Source: Maratus speciosus (Eukaryota > Arthropoda > Arachnida > Araneae > Salticidae). Taken from it: DNA of 64,000 nucleotides. Every line of letters begins with the position of its first letter. Positions within the stretch are counted from its first letter, which is position 1. The stretch is taken from positions 319,234,283 through 319,298,282 of the forward strand of contig OZ010791.1 of the NCBI GenBank assembly GCA_963932465.1, given 5' to 3'. Under the pieces are notes generated by a model. It did no database searches. It saw nothing but the letters and a program-made list of their open reading frames with translations, and had not been told where the DNA came from. Shown in pieces: positions 61,801 through 64,000 of the stretch. The translations under genes were made by a program, and so were the position numbers.

Positions 61801-62730
61801 TGAAATTCGACAAAAACTGACTTTTAGGAATACATTTTTTTAAAAAAGCTCGTTGTTTTTAAACAAAATGCCCCGTTTGAAAAAAAAAAATGGATGTACA
61901 TGTGGTTTGGTATTTTATTTTTGGAGTAGTTTGATTTCAAGTGTCGATGCGTAATTTTCAAGTATGCCGAAAAAAACGATGGAAGAACGTTGTCCGGTAA
62001 TTAAAATGTTAGAAAGAAAATAGTTGTTGTCATCGAAACTCTTCGAAATATTCAGCAGTAAAAAATATAATGTTTCCTTAGCCTTTTCTAAAAAAATTCG
62101 CGAAAAACATCCACAATAAAACATAAATGGGCTCATAAGAATGCTTTCTTTTTCGCTTGGTATAGTTCAGAATATTTAAAAAAATAGTTCTTGTTTTTCG
62201 AGCTTTTTGAGATTTTCAGCGGTTATAAATAATGCCGCTTATTTACCTCGTGACAAAAATTCGTGAAATAATACTGATATCTGGTTGCAAAAGAAACATA
62301 TTTTATTCTCGCTTCTTTTTTCTTTTTTTAGAATCGGTTCCATTAACATAACAAAAAATAACAGTTCTTTACAATGAAACCTGTTCACGGTTTTTAGAGG
62401 AAATGTTTTTCTGTTCAAATATAATATGAAATCATCCTTTAAAAATACACTTCTTTTAACTATATCCTTGTTATATTAATGTAGTTATAGAAGAAGTTCA
62501 ATTCAAATTGGACTTTAAAATAAATCCTAAAATAATGTTTTCTATGTTTGATTGTTACAAAGAGAGATATCTATTATTTATCTACTGTATGCAAATACTT
62601 GATACGAAGTGTGCCCTTCCATAAATTTAAGAACTGTATTTAAACTTTCTTTTTACATAATTTTGAAAGCGATTTCGAAGCAGTTGTATTTGTTTAAGTG
62701 AGTGGCAGTTATCTAAAAGTGTTTTCTTTC
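58900..62730. other. Non-coding AT-rich stretch
   Basis: No convincing exon, RNA or bounded element. The 115-residue frame at 59928-60275 has no domain and runs through a TA repeat; I do not treat it as a gene. Confidence 0.5.
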
Positions 62731-62734
62731 TCTT

Positions 62735-63030
62735 CGAGTTTTGAATATTTGATTAATTTCAATCGAGGAGTTTGCTGTCAATCACCATTCCTTTTATAAA
62801 ATATTCTACGAGTTTCACAAATGTTTAAACAATCCGTAGATTTATTTATGAATATATTATTTGTTTCTGAGCGCTACTTCGATTGTTTCGAATATTTGAT
62901 TAATTTCAATCGCTGCCTTTGCAGTCAATCACCTACCTTTTATAAAATATTCTTCGAGTTTCACAAATGTTTAAAGAATCCGTAGTTTTATTTATGAATG
63001 TATTATTTGTTTCTGAGCTCTACTTTGTTT
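62735..63030. repeat. 147-bp tandem duplication
   Basis: Two copies, starting near gaatatttgattaatttcaa at 62743 and 62890. They share ttttataaaatattct and gagtttcacaaatgtttaaa, with roughly 10-15 differences, so older than the 121-bp duplication at 18.7 kb. Confidence 0.85.
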
Positions 63031-63890
63031 GGTTTGAACAAAAGATTATGTTAAATAATTTGGACTAAGAAACTTTTTGAAAGTTCTTATATATCACACA
63101 TTTACCGGACTACGTATAAAAAGTGAAAATATTTAAGCAGAAGAAAACTTTCTATGTAGTTTAATAATTACACAAAATTGCTTCCTCTTGCACTAAAATG
63201 CGTTTCAATTGTAAATATAGCTTTGTTTTCAATTTTACAAATTAAACGTTAAAATAACCTTTAATTTTTTAATAAAATTTTTATGAGAGGAGCAAGTTTT
63301 AGAGTGTGCAATACTTAAGATGAAATGATTAGACTTGAAAAATCTTTGAACTAAAACCTGGAAACTAATATTTCCTCCCGTAGTAAAACGTAAAATTTTT
63401 AAACTACTGTTGGAGTTTTGAAAACTTGTGCTTCATAATTTTTAAATTAATTTTTCGTCAATGATTTTTGCACTTCATTGGCAGTTAATACAGAATTTCA
63501 TATATGAATTTAGTGATTCTAAAAGGTGGTACGATAATTCAATTTTTTTTTTTAAATAGCCACAGTTTTCGAACGAAATTTCTGGTACCCAAACATATGA
63601 TGGGAAAAATGAGATTTTACATCTTGTGAATCACACTTTTTCAATATTTTCAGGTATTGTCAAATTCTATATTGGTACAAAAGCTCGTTTAAATTAAATG
63701 TAATAAAATTTAACAAAAAAATCATTTATTAATTCTCTGACATAAAAATTGAAATGATATATTTTTATGATAAAAGAAAATATTTAGTTTTAAACAATAT
63801 TTTCCTCTTTGCTAAAAAATAAAGATTTCACCGAGAAAAAGGTCAATATTGATGTTTATTCAGATAGTCATTTTTCTTCTATGGTAGTTT

Positions 63891-64000
63891 TGATGTAGGG
63901 GAGACTCGGGAGCGTTCACCATAGGGGAGGCTTGACCAACCCATCAGTTTCCATATTTAAAAGAATTTCAGAGTTTTATCAATAGGTGTCAACCAAAGCT
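63891..64000 (+). mobile_element. Possible transposon end cut by the window edge
   Basis: Composition shifts abruptly from AT-rich to gtaggggagactcgggagcg / ttcaccataggggaggcttg. The repeated GGGGAG phrases resemble the start of a TIR element. The other end is not in the window. Confidence 0.3.

Overview
The window looks like nuclear DNA of an arthropod. It is very AT-rich, has one spliced metazoan gene, and is otherwise filled with transposon debris, satellite arrays and tRNA-derived SINEs. The order cannot be fixed from the sequence; an insect or an arachnid would both fit. No bacterial operons, rRNA genes, CRISPR arrays or viral genes were seen.

Region 1 (1-10.9 kb) holds the only recognisable host gene. 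It is on the plus strand, with three visible coding exons at 1657-2063, 6647-8254 and 9988-10454. Spliced, they encode at least 826 residues: the end of one CUB domain, three or four further CUB or CUB-like domains, an LDL-receptor class A module, one membrane helix and a short cytoplasmic tail. This order matches the CULD (CUB and LDLa domain) family. The first visible exon is internal, so the start codon and signal peptide lie upstream. Both introns carry young repeats: a 1.8 kb foldback element with CAGGGTGTCC ends in the first, and three SINE copies in the second.

Region 2 (10.9-23.9 kb) has no host gene. It holds an inverted SINE pair, the 3' end of a Tc1/Tc3-like transposase whose last ~194 bp have been copied into a five-unit satellite, and a 2.9 kb TIR transposon with a decayed protein gene. 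That gene is itself broken by a 238 bp piggyBac-type MITE inserted at TTAA.

Region 3 (23.9-33.1 kb) is a ~9 kb array of ~150 bp monomers with higher-order blocks repeating every 1992 bp.

Region 4 (33.3-41.2 kb) is a nest of mobile elements. Outer pogo-like ends enclose a TTAA-flanked element, which encloses a 4.7 kb palindrome of ~330 bp units.

Region 5 (41.2-64 kb) is AT-rich non-coding DNA with a 209 bp palindromic MITE, a 745 bp TTAA-flanked palindrome, a 3.5 kb tail-to-tail inverted pair of ~152 bp-unit elements, tRNA-like repeats and microsatellites.

The unifying theme is structural. Three different tandem-repeat families here (24-33 kb, 34-39 kb, 48-52 kb) each end in a perfect or near-perfect hairpin and carry an inverted copy of one hairpin arm at the 5' end. 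This is what non-autonomous Helitron-like (Helentron/HINE) elements look like, and here they have expanded into satellites and palindromes.
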